A DNA stretch of 64,000 nucleotides from JAMXLO01 sp963791495 (GCA_963791495.1 CAWBST010000010.1:124001-188000), one strand, 5' to 3'; positions 9,682-19,648 are shown, numbered from the stretch's first letter. Notes: generated from the sequence alone by a model not told the origin. Program-made: numbers and translations.

Positions 9682-10616
9682 TCGATCGCTTCCCGGCGCA
9701 ACGTATGCACGTACAGCAAGGCGACAGCAAATACGATGATGAAGGCAAAGGTGCCGATCGCCGCGCCGATGCCGAAGCGGAACTGCTGGAAGGTGAACTG
9801 GTAGGAGAACAGCGGCAGCACGTTGCTGGAATCGAGCGGCCCGCCGCCGGTCATGGCGAAGATCAGGTCGAAAGCCCGCATGGTGTAGATCGTGATCAGG
9901 CAAGCGATCGCCAGCAGCGCCGGCCGCAGTGCCGGCAGCGTGATGTAGCGGAAGCGCTGGAACGGGCCGGCCCCATCGAGCGAGGCGGCCTCGTAGGGCT
10001 CCAGCGGGATACCCGTCAGCGCGGCGGATATCAGGATCATGCTGAACGGCATGCCGAACCAGATATTGGCGATGGTGACCGAGATGAGCGACAGTGACGG
10101 ATCGGCCAGCCAATGCACCGGACGGCCAACCACGAAGTTGATCACGCCGTACTGCGTGGCGAACAGCCATTTCCACAGCGCCCCGACCACCAGCGCCGGC
10201 AGCATCCAGGCGGCCAGCAACAAGCCGCGCAGAAAATGCACGCCCGGAAAGCGCTGCGAAAAGAACAGCGCGACCGCGAGGCCGATGCCGAGTTGCGCCA
10301 TCACATTAGCGGTGACGAACAGCAGCGAGTTCAACAGAACCTTGTGGAAGTCCGGATCGCCAAGGACCTCCCGGTAGTTGTCGAGCCCGACCCACGGACG
10401 GCTGAGCGCGACGATGTTTCCGAGCGTGACCTCCTGCAGGCTCATGATGACATTGTAGGCGACGGGGAACGCCACCAGCGCCACCAGGTAAAGGATCGGG
10501 ATCGCGAGGAAGACGTAAAGCAGTGACTGGCTGATCCTCCCCCTCCCCTTGCGGGAGGGGGCCGGGGGGAGGGGGCGATTGTCGATCTCCTGCCCCCTCC
10601 CCTTCTGGCAATTCAC
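9678..10616 (-). CDS. Sugar ABC transporter permease (MalF type)
   Basis: 312 residues from a GTG at 10616 that overlaps the binding-protein stop as GTGA. Six membrane segments and the EAA loop YEAASLDGAGPFQRFRYITLPAL identify a CUT1 MalF-type permease. The first 30 or so residues are odd: they are translated from a G+C-rich dispersed hairpin repeat (giving RPLPPAPSRKGRGR), and conserved permease sequence begins only at QSLLYVFLAIPILYL. The true start could lie after the repeat, but no ATG, GTG or TTG is placed there with a clear ribosome site. Confidence 0.88.
   Translation of the reverse strand: MNCQKGRGQEIDNRPLPPAPSRKGRGRISQSLLYVFLAIPILYLVALVAFPVAYNVIMSLQEVTLGNIVALSRPWVGLDNYREVLGDPDFHKVLLNSLLFVTANVMAQLGIGLAVALFFSQRFPGVHFLRGLLLAAWMLPALVVGALWKWLFATQYGVINFVVGRPVHWLADPSLSLISVTIANIWFGMPFSMILISAALTGIPLEPYEAASLDGAGPFQRFRYITLPALRPALLAIACLITIYTMRAFDLIFAMTGGGPLDSSNVLPLFSYQFTFQQFRFGIGAAIGTFAFIIVFAVALLYVHTLRREAIE
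10537..10604. repeat. Dispersed G+C-rich hairpin repeat, copy 1
   Basis: Core 10537-10575 is a CTCCCCCTCCCCT / GCGGGAGGGGG inverted pair followed by a G-run with one A. A partial second unit lies at 10592-10604. Closely related copies lie at 18638, 24294 and 61923. It sits at the junction of the sugar-binding protein and the MalF-type permease, where a stable hairpin could protect upstream mRNA. Here it is also inside the open frame of the permease. Confidence 0.8.
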
Positions 10617-11842
10617 AACGGCGTCTTCGCAAGTATCGGCTGGATCTTCTTCGCCGCGTCCGTCAGCGCCTCGGCCGCGCTTCGCTTGCCGGTGATCGCC
10701 TCCTGGATCGCGGTCTGCATCGGGCGCGACAAGTCGGGCCATTGGGGATGCGGCCCGCGTGCACGAGCGCTTTCCAATTGCTCATGATAGATCGCATACG
10801 CCTGCGGCCATTGCGGATTGTCGATCACGATGTCGGTGCGCGGCGGCAGGCGCCCGGTGTTCCAGCCGTCGCCGACGATCTTCGGCTGCGCCATGTACTC
10901 AATGAAGGCAAACGCGCCGTCGGGATCCTGCGCGTCCTTGGGAACCACCCAGTCATAGCCGCCCAGTGACGAAGCATGGATGTTCTTGCCATCCTTCACC
11001 GGGAGCAGGCTGAGCCTCCAGTCGAACTTCGCCTCGTTGCGCAGGCGTGGGAGTTCCCATGGCCCGCACAACACCATTGCTGTGTTGCCCGCCATGAAGG
11101 TGTTCGTCACCTCGTACTGGCGCTGGTTCAGCGCATCCAGTGATGCGGAGCCGCTTTTCACGAAATCCACCAGAAGCTGCAGCGATTCGGCAGCCTCGGG
11201 CGCATCGAGATGATCGATCGATCCGCCCGCCTGGTACAGAAACGGCAGCCACTGGAACACGCCCTCCTCAGCCTGCATCGCGCTGAAGCCAAAGCCGAAC
11301 ACGTTCTTCGCGGGATCCTTCAGTTTGGCTGCGTCGGCAACAAGCTCCGACCAGGTCTTGGGCGGGCTGGCCGGATCCAACCCCTTGGCGCGGAACATGT
11401 CGGCATTGTAGCAGAGCGCCAGCGTGTTCGCGTCGCGCGGCACGGCGAAGATGCGCCCTTTCCACAGCCCCGATGCCCATGGGCCTTTGAAATACACCTC
11501 CGGCTTGATCAACTTGGATTTGCCGACCCGATCGGTCAGATCGAGCAGTGAGCCCTGAGCGGAGAAACTGGCGACCAATGGATTGTCCAGTGTCACCAGA
11601 TCAGGCACCGATCCGGTGGCGATCGCCTTGATCAGCTCGGCAGCAAGCTGGTTCGCCGGAACCAGGCGCGCATCGATGCGGTACGCCGACTGCGTCTCGT
11701 TGAACGACTTGATGCCCCCATAGATCATGTCGGTCTCAAGGTTGAACACGTGCCACAGCGTCACCGGCTTCGGTTGCGCCATCGCCGAGCCCATTGCAAT
11801 GCAGATGACCGCCACAAAGGCGACGATGAGACGCTGCAGCAT
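10613..11842 (-). CDS. Sugar ABC transporter substrate-binding protein
   Basis: 409 residues. Signal peptide MLQRLIVAFVAVICIAMGSA-MAQ with likely cleavage after AMA, then a family-1 extracellular solute-binding fold (ITLWHVF-like opening, GIKSFNE, PDLVTLDNP, NTFMAGNTAMVLCGPWELP). It is the periplasmic receptor for the two downstream permeases and, from the GH127 neighbour, probably binds an arabinose-containing glycoside (inference). The stop overlaps the next start. Confidence 0.92.
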   Translation of the reverse strand: MLQRLIVAFVAVICIAMGSAMAQPKPVTLWHVFNLETDMIYGGIKSFNETQSAYRIDARLVPANQLAAELIKAIATGSVPDLVTLDNPLVASFSAQGSLLDLTDRVGKSKLIKPEVYFKGPWASGLWKGRIFAVPRDANTLALCYNADMFRAKGLDPASPPKTWSELVADAAKLKDPAKNVFGFGFSAMQAEEGVFQWLPFLYQAGGSIDHLDAPEAAESLQLLVDFVKSGSASLDALNQRQYEVTNTFMAGNTAMVLCGPWELPRLRNEAKFDWRLSLLPVKDGKNIHASSLGGYDWVVPKDAQDPDGAFAFIEYMAQPKIVGDGWNTGRLPPRTDIVIDNPQWPQAYAIYHEQLESARARGPHPQWPDLSRPMQTAIQEAITGKRSAAEALTDAAKKIQPILAKTPL

Positions 11843-11867
11843 GGACTTCCCCGCTCCTGTGGCTGGC

Positions 11868-11887
11868 CTCTCCCCTCCCGCAGGGGA
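11868..11887. repeat. Short G+C-rich hairpin related to the dispersed repeat
   Basis: A CTCCCCTCC / GGGGAG inverted pair with a short loop, between the frameshifted unknown gene and the sugar-binding protein. It resembles a truncated copy of the dispersed repeat at 10537. No T-run follows, so it is not called a terminator. Confidence 0.5.
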
Positions 11888-11895
11888 GCAAATGG

Positions 11896-13498
11896 CTAGT
11901 GCAAAGCCACTCCCATCGCGTCACCGAACCGCTTCGCCGGCTCCAGCGGATCACCATACTTGCGGTGCATCGCCGTGTGGTAGGCCGCCGCCAGCAGAAG
12001 ATTGTCGCGTTCCGGATGCCGGTTGGTGCCGTAGTCCATCAGCATGCACTGGGCGATCTCCTGGTTGTGTGGATCGTTGCCCAGCTTGGTCGCGGCCAAC
12101 GCGATGCGCTCCACCAGTGGTGCGCGGTCGCCGACGTTGTCGAGATATGCCCGCGTCCACGCCAGGCTCTCCGGACCGTTCAGCGCACACACGGCGCTGT
12201 CCACGTGGTCGAGCAGCTGGCCGGCCGTCAGCTTGTCAGCGCCACTCGGTGGCTTGATCGACACCGCATCGGAGTCACCGATCCCCTTCTGGTGCCACGC
12301 AACGTGATTCAGGAACGACGCCAGCAGATAGATCAGCCGCAGCCGTCGCGGATGATCGAAGTTGTCGTAGAACCACGCCAGCGTGTTGCAGTACTCGTAG
12401 CAGTGGTGCGGCATCGAGAAGTTGTTCGGCCCACTCGTCTGCATCACCACCTGCGCGCAGGCGATCTGCATCACGTCCAGGATACGCCGGGGGTCCTTGC
12501 CCGCCTTCAGCAGCCTCGTCACATAATGCAGGTTGTCCGGCTCGTGGCTGCGGATCACCGCCTCGATCAGCCCTGCCGCCTCCTCCTGGTCCAGCGCCTC
12601 CTTGTTGTTGCGCAGCACCGCGAGTTCGGCCTCGCTGACGCCACCATACGGCACGGCATGCAGCGCCTCGCCCTCGATGTTCATCTTCACCAGGTTGCAC
12701 GCCATCTCGTAGGTCGAGTGCCAGCGCGGCCCCACGGCGATATCGAGCGCTCCGGCGTACAGTACGTGGTGCGCCGCCGGATCGTCCCAGCCGATCGCGT
12801 TGCCGATCTCCACCGTGGAACGCGCGCGATACGCCTTGTGGCCCGTCGTATAGGAGCGGTTGAACAGCATACGGTCCTGCACGTCGATCAGCCCGGCGAA
12901 CACCAACTCCGCCAGCACCGCCTTGCGGTTCGGCACATCCTCCATCAGGCCGAGGAAACGTGCGGTACGCGTCCAGCACCTGGCCGCGATGCACCAGCGT
13001 CATCCAGTTGGAAAGTCGGTCCTTCAGCGGGCCGTCCTGACGCAGTGGCTCCTGGTCCGCCCAGTACACCACCGGCTCCGGCGGCTTCTCGATGGCACCG
13101 AGATTGCCGCGGGCACGCGTGTAATGACCTGGCGCCTTGTCGATCTTCTGGTTCCAGATATCCAGGCCGCTCGGGATGTACCAGATCGTCTGCGCCATCG
13201 GCAGCATCGACAGCCGCTCCGGCACCATCTTCGCGAGATTGATCGTCGCGCGCGCACTCAACAGGCAGTGGTCGTTGTTGACGAAGTTCGGATAGCCGTC
13301 ATCAATGCGCTCATGGTATGGCACATGCGTATAGGGTGCATGGATGCGCACACCCTCCGCCATGATCTCCTTCAGCGGACGTCCGGCGCGCACGAGGCCG
13401 TAATAAACCTGGCTCGCACCCACTTGGTCACGCGCCATGACCCGCTCTTCCAGCTTGGCGTAGAGAGTACTCGTGGCGCGGTCGACCTGCGCGTCCAT
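11896..13498 (-). pseudogene. Unknown conserved protein, one +1 frameshift
   Basis: Two frames join into one 533-residue protein if a single base is removed from the AAA run at 12956-12958 (TTT on the coding strand). The first frame runs MDAQVDRATSTLYAKLEERV... to VLDAYR, and the second continues TFLGLMEDVPNRKAVL to the end at 11896. Coding quality is high on both sides. I do not recognise the family. His-rich stretches are visible (NFSMPHHCYEYCN, NHVAWHQKG, AAYHTAMHRKYGD), so metal binding is possible but unproven. It is the first gene ahead of the arabinoside transporter, 53 bases upstream, which suggests a role in the same operon. Could be a sequencing error rather than a real lesion. Confidence 0.7.
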
Positions 13499-13583
13499 GT
13501 GGTTACCTCCGTAATTTCCTCGCTTATCCTAAGCTTGACAGGCCGGTTCCGACAACCATGGTGGCGACAACGGGTGCTCCTGT

Positions 13584-13662
13584 CATTGCGAGGAGCGCAG
13601 CGACGCGGCAAACTCCATCGTGATGCAAACGGGTTGGAGATTACTTCGCTCCGCTCGCAATG
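13584..13662. repeat. Palindromic intergenic repeat (CATTGCGAG type)
   Basis: The left arm at 13584-13604 (CATTGCGAGGAGCGCAGCGA) and the right arm at 13644-13662 (CTTCGCTCCGCTCGCAATG) are imperfect inverted repeats. This CATTGCGAG...CTCGCAATG architecture is a common intergenic palindrome in alphaproteobacterial genomes. It lies in the divergent gap between the unknown gene and the NHL gene. No coding potential. Confidence 0.75.
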
Positions 13663-13698
13663 GAATGCGGGCCAGCATCAACGGGAGGAGACGCGACG

Positions 13699-14712
13699 AT
13701 GGCAGACACGCGATGGATCATCAGCACCGTCGCCGGCACGGGCGCGCAAGGCTACGCAGGCGATGGTGGCGCCGCGACGCAGGCGCTGCTGAACAATCCT
13801 TTCGATCTGGCATTCGATCCCGGCGGCAACCTGTGCTTCTCCGACACGTACAATCATTGCATTCGCCGCATCGATGCGCTCACCGGCATCATCTCCACGA
13901 TTGCTGGAACCGGTGAGGCCGGCTTCGCTGGTGACGATGGCCCGGCGACACGAGCACGGATGAATCAGCCATACGGCACGGTCATCGATCGCTCGGGCAA
14001 CATCTACGTAGCGGATCGTCTCAACGGGCGCGTGCGGCGGATCGACGGCGCCCGCGGTGTGATCACCACGCTGGCGGGCGACGGCTCGGGCAAGTACAGC
14101 GGCGACGGCGGGCCGTCGAGCCGTGCAGGACTGGCCGAGCCGAACGGCCTCGCGCTGGATCGCGAGCATCGTCGCCTGTTCATCGCGGATGTCGCCGATC
14201 ACCGCGTGCGCGTGATCGACCTTGCTTCCGGAATCATCACCACGTTTGCCGGCACCGGCGCCGGTCGACACGCCGGAGATGGCGGTCCCGCAACATCCGC
14301 AGACGTCTTCGGCGCTCGCGCGGTCGCGCTGGCACCCGACGACTCGCTCTACGTCATGGAGCGGCAGGGCAGCAGCGTGCGCCGCATACACAGTGGAATC
14401 ATCGAAACCGTCGCCGGCACCGGCGAGCGCGGCTATGCAGGAGACGGGCACGATGCGCGCCAAGCGGTCTTCAATGCACCCAAGGAAATGGCGGTCGATC
14501 CGGCGGGAAACATCTTCATCGTCGATACCGAGAACCACGTAATCCGCCTGATCGATGGCAAGACGGGGATCGTCACCACGATTGTCGGCAATGGCGAGCC
14601 GGGCCCGAATGGCCTCGCACGCCCGCACGGTGCCGTCGTCGGTCCTGATGGCGCGGTGTATATTGGCGATTCCGAGAACCACCGCGTACGCAAGCTGGTG
14701 CCGCAACGCTAG
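13699..14712 (+). CDS. NHL-repeat beta-propeller protein
   Basis: 337 residues made almost entirely of about six NHL-type blades of 50-57 residues. Each begins with a T-x-A-G-T-G/D-G motif followed by GDGGPAT-like turns and a GNIYVAD-type strand (examples: ISTVAGTGAQGYAGDGGAA, IIETVAGTGERGYAGDG). No signal peptide is evident. The ATG at 13699 follows GGGAGGAG. NHL propellers bind proteins, RNA or small molecules, and function cannot be inferred further. It precedes an ABC transporter on the same strand by 63 bases, so co-transcription is possible. Confidence 0.88.
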   Translation: MADTRWIISTVAGTGAQGYAGDGGAATQALLNNPFDLAFDPGGNLCFSDTYNHCIRRIDALTGIISTIAGTGEAGFAGDDGPATRARMNQPYGTVIDRSGNIYVADRLNGRVRRIDGARGVITTLAGDGSGKYSGDGGPSSRAGLAEPNGLALDREHRRLFIADVADHRVRVIDLASGIITTFAGTGAGRHAGDGGPATSADVFGARAVALAPDDSLYVMERQGSSVRRIHSGIIETVAGTGERGYAGDGHDARQAVFNAPKEMAVDPAGNIFIVDTENHVIRLIDGKTGIVTTIVGNGEPGPNGLARPHGAVVGPDGAVYIGDSENHRVRKLVPQR

Positions 14713-14775
14713 CAGCCGGTTTCCCGACCGACCTCTGCTGTGCTCTATTCCAAGCTGATAACGTCCGGGGAAGTG

Positions 14776-15831
14776 ATGCACTGCCTGTGTTTTGCCGCCA
14801 TGTTCGCGGTCCTGTCGACCAGTGTCGCCGGGGCAATCGCCTGCGATGCTCCGCGCCAGCTGCAAGGCTTCAAGACCTGCGCCGATATCGGCAAGGCCGA
14901 GGAAGAAGGCGCGCTCGTCGTCTACTCCACCGATCCGGAGGCAGCTGCGGAGCAGGAACTGGCAAAGTTCCATGCGTTGTTCCCGAAGATCAAACCGGCG
15001 TATCTGCGCCTGCAGGCAGGCGCGCTCTATGCGAAGCTGCTCGCCGAGCGCAAAGGCGGTGCCTATCTCGCCGACATCGCCCAACTTTCGGACATGAGCT
15101 TTGCGCTCGATTTCCAGAAGCGCGGCGGCTACATGCAGTACGTCTCGCCGGAGATGGCGGCATACAAGCCCGAATACCAAAGCTCGCCCCAGGGCTACTG
15201 GACCTGGGGCGCGCTGGTAATGGCGGCAATCGCCTATAATCCGAATCTCGTCACGCCGGAGGAGGCGCCGAAGACCTGGAAGGACATGCTCGATCCGAAA
15301 TGGGCCGGTGCGATCTCGGTAAAGGTATCGATATCCGGCCTGCAGCACGTCGAGTGGTACGTGCTGCGCCAGCTCTACGGCGACGGCTTCTGGCCGCAGC
15401 TTGTACCGCTGAAGCCGCATGCATTCGATTCCTATGTCCAGCAGTTCGACCGTCTGGTGAACGGCCAGGACAAGGTCGCGTTGACAGCGCAGTATTCGGG
15501 CTACCTGATGATGAAGGCGAAGGGAGCACCGGTGGAGTTTGTCATCCCGCCCGACGGCGCGGTCGCCGCGCCGCAGCCCTGGGGCATCGTGAAGGAGGCA
15601 CCGCACCCGGCGGCGGCGCAACTGTTCATGGACTGGTTCCTGGGCGTACCGGGACAGACCGGCGACGCCGAGGTGCTGTTCACCCACTCGCCGCGCGGCG
15701 ACGTGCCGCCACCGCCGGGCGGCGCTAGCATCAACACGTTCAAGGTGCTGACCCCCACCGACTGGCACGCCTTCGAGCAGACCCACGCGCAGTTCGTGCA
15801 CGAGTGGGACAAGATCACCGGACTGCGCTGA
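14776..15831 (+). CDS. ABC substrate-binding protein (iron/polyamine type)
   Basis: 351 residues. Signal peptide of about 22 residues (MHCLCFAAMFAVLSTSVAGA) and a family-1 binding fold with EGALVVYSTDPEAAAEQE near the start, as in FbpA/AfuA-type and PotD-like receptors. The ATG at 14776 is preceded by GGGGAAG; a longer open frame from 14740 is less likely. Operon with a fused permease and ATPase, completing a three-gene transporter. The ligand could be ferric ion, a phosphonate or another small anion or metal; no decisive Tyr-pair iron motif was found. Confidence 0.88.
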   Translation: MHCLCFAAMFAVLSTSVAGAIACDAPRQLQGFKTCADIGKAEEEGALVVYSTDPEAAAEQELAKFHALFPKIKPAYLRLQAGALYAKLLAERKGGAYLADIAQLSDMSFALDFQKRGGYMQYVSPEMAAYKPEYQSSPQGYWTWGALVMAAIAYNPNLVTPEEAPKTWKDMLDPKWAGAISVKVSISGLQHVEWYVLRQLYGDGFWPQLVPLKPHAFDSYVQQFDRLVNGQDKVALTAQYSGYLMMKAKGAPVEFVIPPDGAVAAPQPWGIVKEAPHPAAAQLFMDWFLGVPGQTGDAEVLFTHSPRGDVPPPPGGASINTFKVLTPTDWHAFEQTHAQFVHEWDKITGLR

Positions 15832-15840
15832 AGCCGATCG

Positions 15841-17523
15841 ATGCGCATTCCGGCAATCGCCCCGCGACAGATCGTGATGCCGCTCATCGTGCTGCTGTGC
15901 GGCGCGCTGGTGATCTATCCGATCGGCTTCCTGATCAACGAATCGCTCAACGTCGGCGATCCCTCGACGTTCCCTCCCGAAGAGTACGGCTTCGACAACT
16001 ATACCAACCTGCCCGACGACTACCGCGCGCTCGCCAATACGTTGCTGGTGTCCTGCATCGCCACGGTGCTCGCGGTTGCCTTCGGCTTCCTGCAGGCCTG
16101 GATCCTGACACGCACCAACATCCCCGGCCGTCAGCGCCTCGAGCGGCTGATGGAATTGCCGTACTACATGACACCGCTGATTGGCGCGCTCGCCTGGGGT
16201 GTGTTGCTCGGCCCCAAGACCGGCCTCGTAAACCAGGCGTGGCGGTCCTCCGGCGCACCTGGCGATCTGTTCGACATCTACTCGCCGTGGGGCATCGCGT
16301 GGGTGATGGCGCTGTTCGAGGGCACCGTCGCATTCGTCATGATCTCCGCGGCGATGAAGTCGATGGACCCGTCGCTGGAGGAAAGCTCGCGCGTCCTCGG
16401 CGCAGGCAAGCTGCGCACGGCATTGCGTGTCACACTCCCCTTGGTTGCACCCGGCGTTCTCAGCGCAACGATCTTCGTGTTCGCCGAAATGCTCGGCTCG
16501 TTCGCTGCCGCGTTCGTGCTCGGCATACCCGGCCGTTTCTACGTCGTCACCACGGTGATCTGGCAGGCCACTTTGTCGTTCCCTCCTGACTATGGTCGCG
16601 CCGCGGCAATGGGACTGTCGCTGTTCGGCGTAATGCTGATCACCCTCACGATCGCACGCTTCGTGCTGCGACACGGTACCTACACCACCATCACGGGCAA
16701 GGCGTTCCGTCCGCGCGAGCTGGATGTGGGCATCATGCGCTGGCCACTTCTCGCCATTGCCTGGGGCTACATCATCGTCGCAGTGATCCTGCCGTTGGGG
16801 GCGCTGCTGCTCACCTCGTTCGAGCGCTTCGCCACGGTTGTCCTGCCGCAGATGCACTTCACGCTGGCGAACTACGAGACCGCGCTGCAGATGGGCTCGG
16901 TCGGTCCGGCGTTCGTCAACAGCCTGATCCTCGGACTTTCCGTGGCGACGATAGGCGTCGTGGTGATCGGCGTCCTCGCCTGGATCATCTATCGCTCGCG
17001 CATGCCCGGCAGCGGTGCGGCGGAATACGTCATCATGTTCCCGCAGGCCGTGCCGCGCCTGGTGTTCGGTCTCGGCCTGCTCTGGGCGTGGATCAACATG
17101 CCCATCCCGATCTACGGCACGCTGTGGCTGCTGGCCCTTGCCTACTTCACCGTCTTCCTGCCGCTCGGCCTACGCACGATCGCAAGCGTCGTGCTGCAGG
17201 TCGATCCGAGCCTGGAGGAATGCGCGCGGGTCTGCGGTGCCGGGTGGGGCTATCAGATGCGCACCGTGACGATGCCGCTGCTGCGGCCCGGCTTGGTCGC
17301 CGCATGGCTCCTAATCTTCATCGCGTCAGTGCGTGAACTCGGGGTTTCGATCTTCCTCATGGGGCCGAATTCCAAGGTGATCGCGCCGGCGATCGTCAAC
17401 TCCTGGCTGAGCTCGAGTTCCGAACTATCCGCGGCAATGGCATTGATCCAGACCGCGACCGTCTTCATCGCCGTCGCCATCATGTTCAGCCTGGCGCGCC
17501 GCGTATCCGGAGTTAACCCATGA
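15841..17523 (+). CDS. ABC permease with two fused transmembrane domains (FbpB type)
   Basis: 560 residues, two six-segment permease halves in one chain. EAA loops are visible in each half: SLEESSRVLGAGKLRTALRV (about residue 178) and SLEECARVCGAGWGYQMRTV (about residue 458). This duplicated architecture is typical of FbpB/ThiP-like and other iron, thiamine or phosphonate importers. It starts 9 bases after the binding protein and overlaps the ATPase start by 4 bases (ATGA). Confidence 0.93.
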   Translation: MRIPAIAPRQIVMPLIVLLCGALVIYPIGFLINESLNVGDPSTFPPEEYGFDNYTNLPDDYRALANTLLVSCIATVLAVAFGFLQAWILTRTNIPGRQRLERLMELPYYMTPLIGALAWGVLLGPKTGLVNQAWRSSGAPGDLFDIYSPWGIAWVMALFEGTVAFVMISAAMKSMDPSLEESSRVLGAGKLRTALRVTLPLVAPGVLSATIFVFAEMLGSFAAAFVLGIPGRFYVVTTVIWQATLSFPPDYGRAAAMGLSLFGVMLITLTIARFVLRHGTYTTITGKAFRPRELDVGIMRWPLLAIAWGYIIVAVILPLGALLLTSFERFATVVLPQMHFTLANYETALQMGSVGPAFVNSLILGLSVATIGVVVIGVLAWIIYRSRMPGSGAAEYVIMFPQAVPRLVFGLGLLWAWINMPIPIYGTLWLLALAYFTVFLPLGLRTIASVVLQVDPSLEECARVCGAGWGYQMRTVTMPLLRPGLVAAWLLIFIASVRELGVSIFLMGPNSKVIAPAIVNSWLSSSSELSAAMALIQTATVFIAVAIMFSLARRVSGVNP

Positions 17524-18596
17524 ATCGCCCGCGCATCGAGGTTGCCGATCTTGTCGTGCGCTACGGCGACGTCATTGCGGTGGCCAACGTCAGCTTCGAC
17601 ATCGCGCCCGGCGAAATGGTGACGCTGCTCGGCCCCTCCGGTTGCGGCAAGACCACGACGCTGCGCGCAGTCGCCGGTTTGGAGACACCGAGTGGCGGCA
17701 CCATCCGGCTGAACGGCGAGACTGTGTATTCGGCGAACGAGCGCCGCGCCGTGCCGGCCGAAAAACGCGGCGTGTCGATGGTGTTTCAGTCCTACGCAAT
17801 CTGGCCGCACATGACGGTGTTCGAGAACGTAGCCTACGGTCTGCGTGTTCGAAGACTACCGCAAGCCGAGGTCCGGCAGAACGTGCAGCGCGTGCTGGAA
17901 ATGGTGCAGATGCAGGATTTCGCTGACCGTCCCGCGTCGAAGCTGTCGGGTGGTCAGCAGCAACGTGTCGCGGTGGCGCGGGCGATCGCATTCTCACCAA
18001 GCGTGGTGCTGTTCGACGAACCGCTATCCAATCTGGACGCCAAGCTGCGCGCCGAGATGCGTGTGGAACTGCGAGAGCTGCAGCGCCGGCTCGACATCAC
18101 GTCGCTCTACGTGACCCATGACCAGGAGGAGGCGCTGGCCATCTCCGACCGGGTAATCGTCATGAACGGCGGCCGCATCGAGCAGATCGGCACACCGGAG
18201 GACATCTACAACCGTCCACGCACGCGCTTCGCTGCCGACTTCGTCGGCTCTGCCAACCTCATCGCTGGCGAGGTGCGCGGCCCATCCGGGACCGACGGTA
18301 CACTGATCTTCGATGCCGAAGGCGGGATGCAACTGGAGGTCGTCGGGTCCGATGCATCACGCGATCAGAGAACGGTGGCGCTGCGGTCATCCTACATCCA
18401 CCTTGGTCCAATGCCGGACACGCACAACGCGGTTGCTGGTCGCATCCACCGCCGCATGTTCCACGGCGACTTCATCCAGTATGTGGTTGACTGGCCAGCC
18501 GGCCAGTTGATCGTCCGCCGCCCCCCGACCGAGCTGTTCGACGAAGGCAGCGAGGTCACCGTGTCATTCGCGCCAGAGCATTGCGTGTTGCTGTAG
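17520..18596 (+). CDS. ABC transporter ATP-binding protein (FbpC/PotA type)
   Basis: 358 residues. Walker A GPSGCGKTTTLRAVAG, Q-loop VFQSYAIWPHM, signature LSGGQQQRVAVARA, Walker B VVLFDEPLSNLDAKLR and H-loop YVTHDQEEA are all present. A C-terminal TOBE-like domain follows (from about residue 245). Powers the preceding fused permease. The Q-loop and spacing fit the CUT1/FbpC/PotA branch. Followed by a hairpin repeat that also faces the convergent LLM gene. Confidence 0.94.
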   Translation: MNRPRIEVADLVVRYGDVIAVANVSFDIAPGEMVTLLGPSGCGKTTTLRAVAGLETPSGGTIRLNGETVYSANERRAVPAEKRGVSMVFQSYAIWPHMTVFENVAYGLRVRRLPQAEVRQNVQRVLEMVQMQDFADRPASKLSGGQQQRVAVARAIAFSPSVVLFDEPLSNLDAKLRAEMRVELRELQRRLDITSLYVTHDQEEALAISDRVIVMNGGRIEQIGTPEDIYNRPRTRFAADFVGSANLIAGEVRGPSGTDGTLIFDAEGGMQLEVVGSDASRDQRTVALRSSYIHLGPMPDTHNAVAGRIHRRMFHGDFIQYVVDWPAGQLIVRRPPTELFDEGSEVTVSFAPEHCVLL

Positions 18597-18637
18597 CAAG
18601 AGCGCGCGTCAAGAGGAGAGGCGGCACGGGAGAAGAC

Positions 18638-18675
18638 CTCCCCCTCCCCTCGCGGGAGGGGGTCGGGGGGAGGGG
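18638..18675. repeat. Dispersed G+C-rich hairpin repeat, copy 2
   Basis: Same core as the repeat at 10537: CTCCCCCTCCCCT, a GCG turn, GGGAGGGGG, then a G-run with one A. It lies between two convergent gene ends (ATPase stop at 18596, LLM stop at 18684), where it may act as a bidirectional stop or mRNA stabiliser. No clear T-run. Confidence 0.75.
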
Positions 18676-18683
18676 TTTCGCGC

Positions 18684-19635
18684 CTAAGCCGCCTTCGCCC
18701 GCTTCGGCCACCGCGCAGCCACCATCGGCAGCACCTGCTCGATCAACCGCCGCGTCTGGTCCATCATGTCCTCATCCCCGCGCGCCGCCGGCCGCAGGAT
18801 GAACTTCGAAGCCCCCGCCTCCACATACTCCGCGATCCGCTCCAGCATCGTCCCCGCATCTCCGATCGCGAAATGCCGCTCCGGGTCACGTCCCGTGCGC
18901 TTGCGATACGCCTCCATCACCTGCGCCACACCAGGATCGTCGATCCGCCCGAAATGGTACGCAAACGCAGCGCCGTAGTGATCCTCGTCTATACTGCGCC
19001 CGCTCTCCACAAGCGCCGCCTTGATCTCCGCGATCACCCGCCCGACATCGGCGGCCGTCTCGGCGCCCGGCCTGCCAGCCTGTGCCGTACCGCGCAGTCC
19101 GTCGCACCGCCGCGGTCGAAGAACCACCGATCCACATCGGCAAATCCGGCTGCACCGGCTTCGGCGAAATCGAAGCACCCGTCAGGTGATTGTGCCGCCC
19201 CTCGAAATCGACGCTGTCCTCCGACCACAGCCGATGGATGATCTCCAGTGCCTCATCGGTCCGCCGCCCGCGCGTCGTCGTGTCGATGTGCAGCGTCTGC
19301 CACTCCGGCCCCTGCGGACTGCCGATGCCGAACCCCGGCAGCAGCCGCCCCTGTGAGAGCACGTCGATCGTCGCGCACTGCTTGGCCAGCAGAACGGGAT
19401 CGCGCAGCGCCAGCGACACCACATTGATGCCGAACTTGATCCGCCGCGTGCGACCGGCAATCGCGGCCAGCGCCGTCATGCATTCCAGGATCGGCTGACG
19501 GCTGACGATGCGGTCGGTCTGCCAGATCGAATCGATGCCACCCGCCTCGCACAGATCCACCCAGCGCCAGAACCCGTCGGTGCTGGCGAACGGAAACTCC
19601 ATCAACCCGACGCCCACCGCGATGTTGCGTGCCAT
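18684..19635 (-). pseudogene. LLM-class flavin-dependent oxidoreductase, one +1 frameshift
   Basis: Two frames join into a 316-residue luciferase-like protein if one base is removed from the CCC run at 19066-19068. The upstream frame covers ARNIAVGVGLMEFPF through YGTGWQAG, and the downstream frame resumes AETAADVGRVIAEIKAAL to the end. F420/FMN LLM motifs are visible (FGINVVSLALRDPVLLAKQ, GRLLPGFGIGSPQGPEW, EALEIIHRLW). The ATG at 19635 is preferred over an upstream GTG. Convergent with the ABC ATPase and 13 bases downstream of the sirtuin gene. May be intact in the organism. Confidence 0.75.
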
Positions 19636-19648
19636 GATCGTATCCACC

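Noticed and set aside
13678..16857. A 1059-codon open frame on the minus strand
   Set aside because: It lies opposite the NHL, binding-protein and permease genes, has Arg/His/Gly-rich composition typical of antisense frames in G+C-rich DNA, and shows no family motif.
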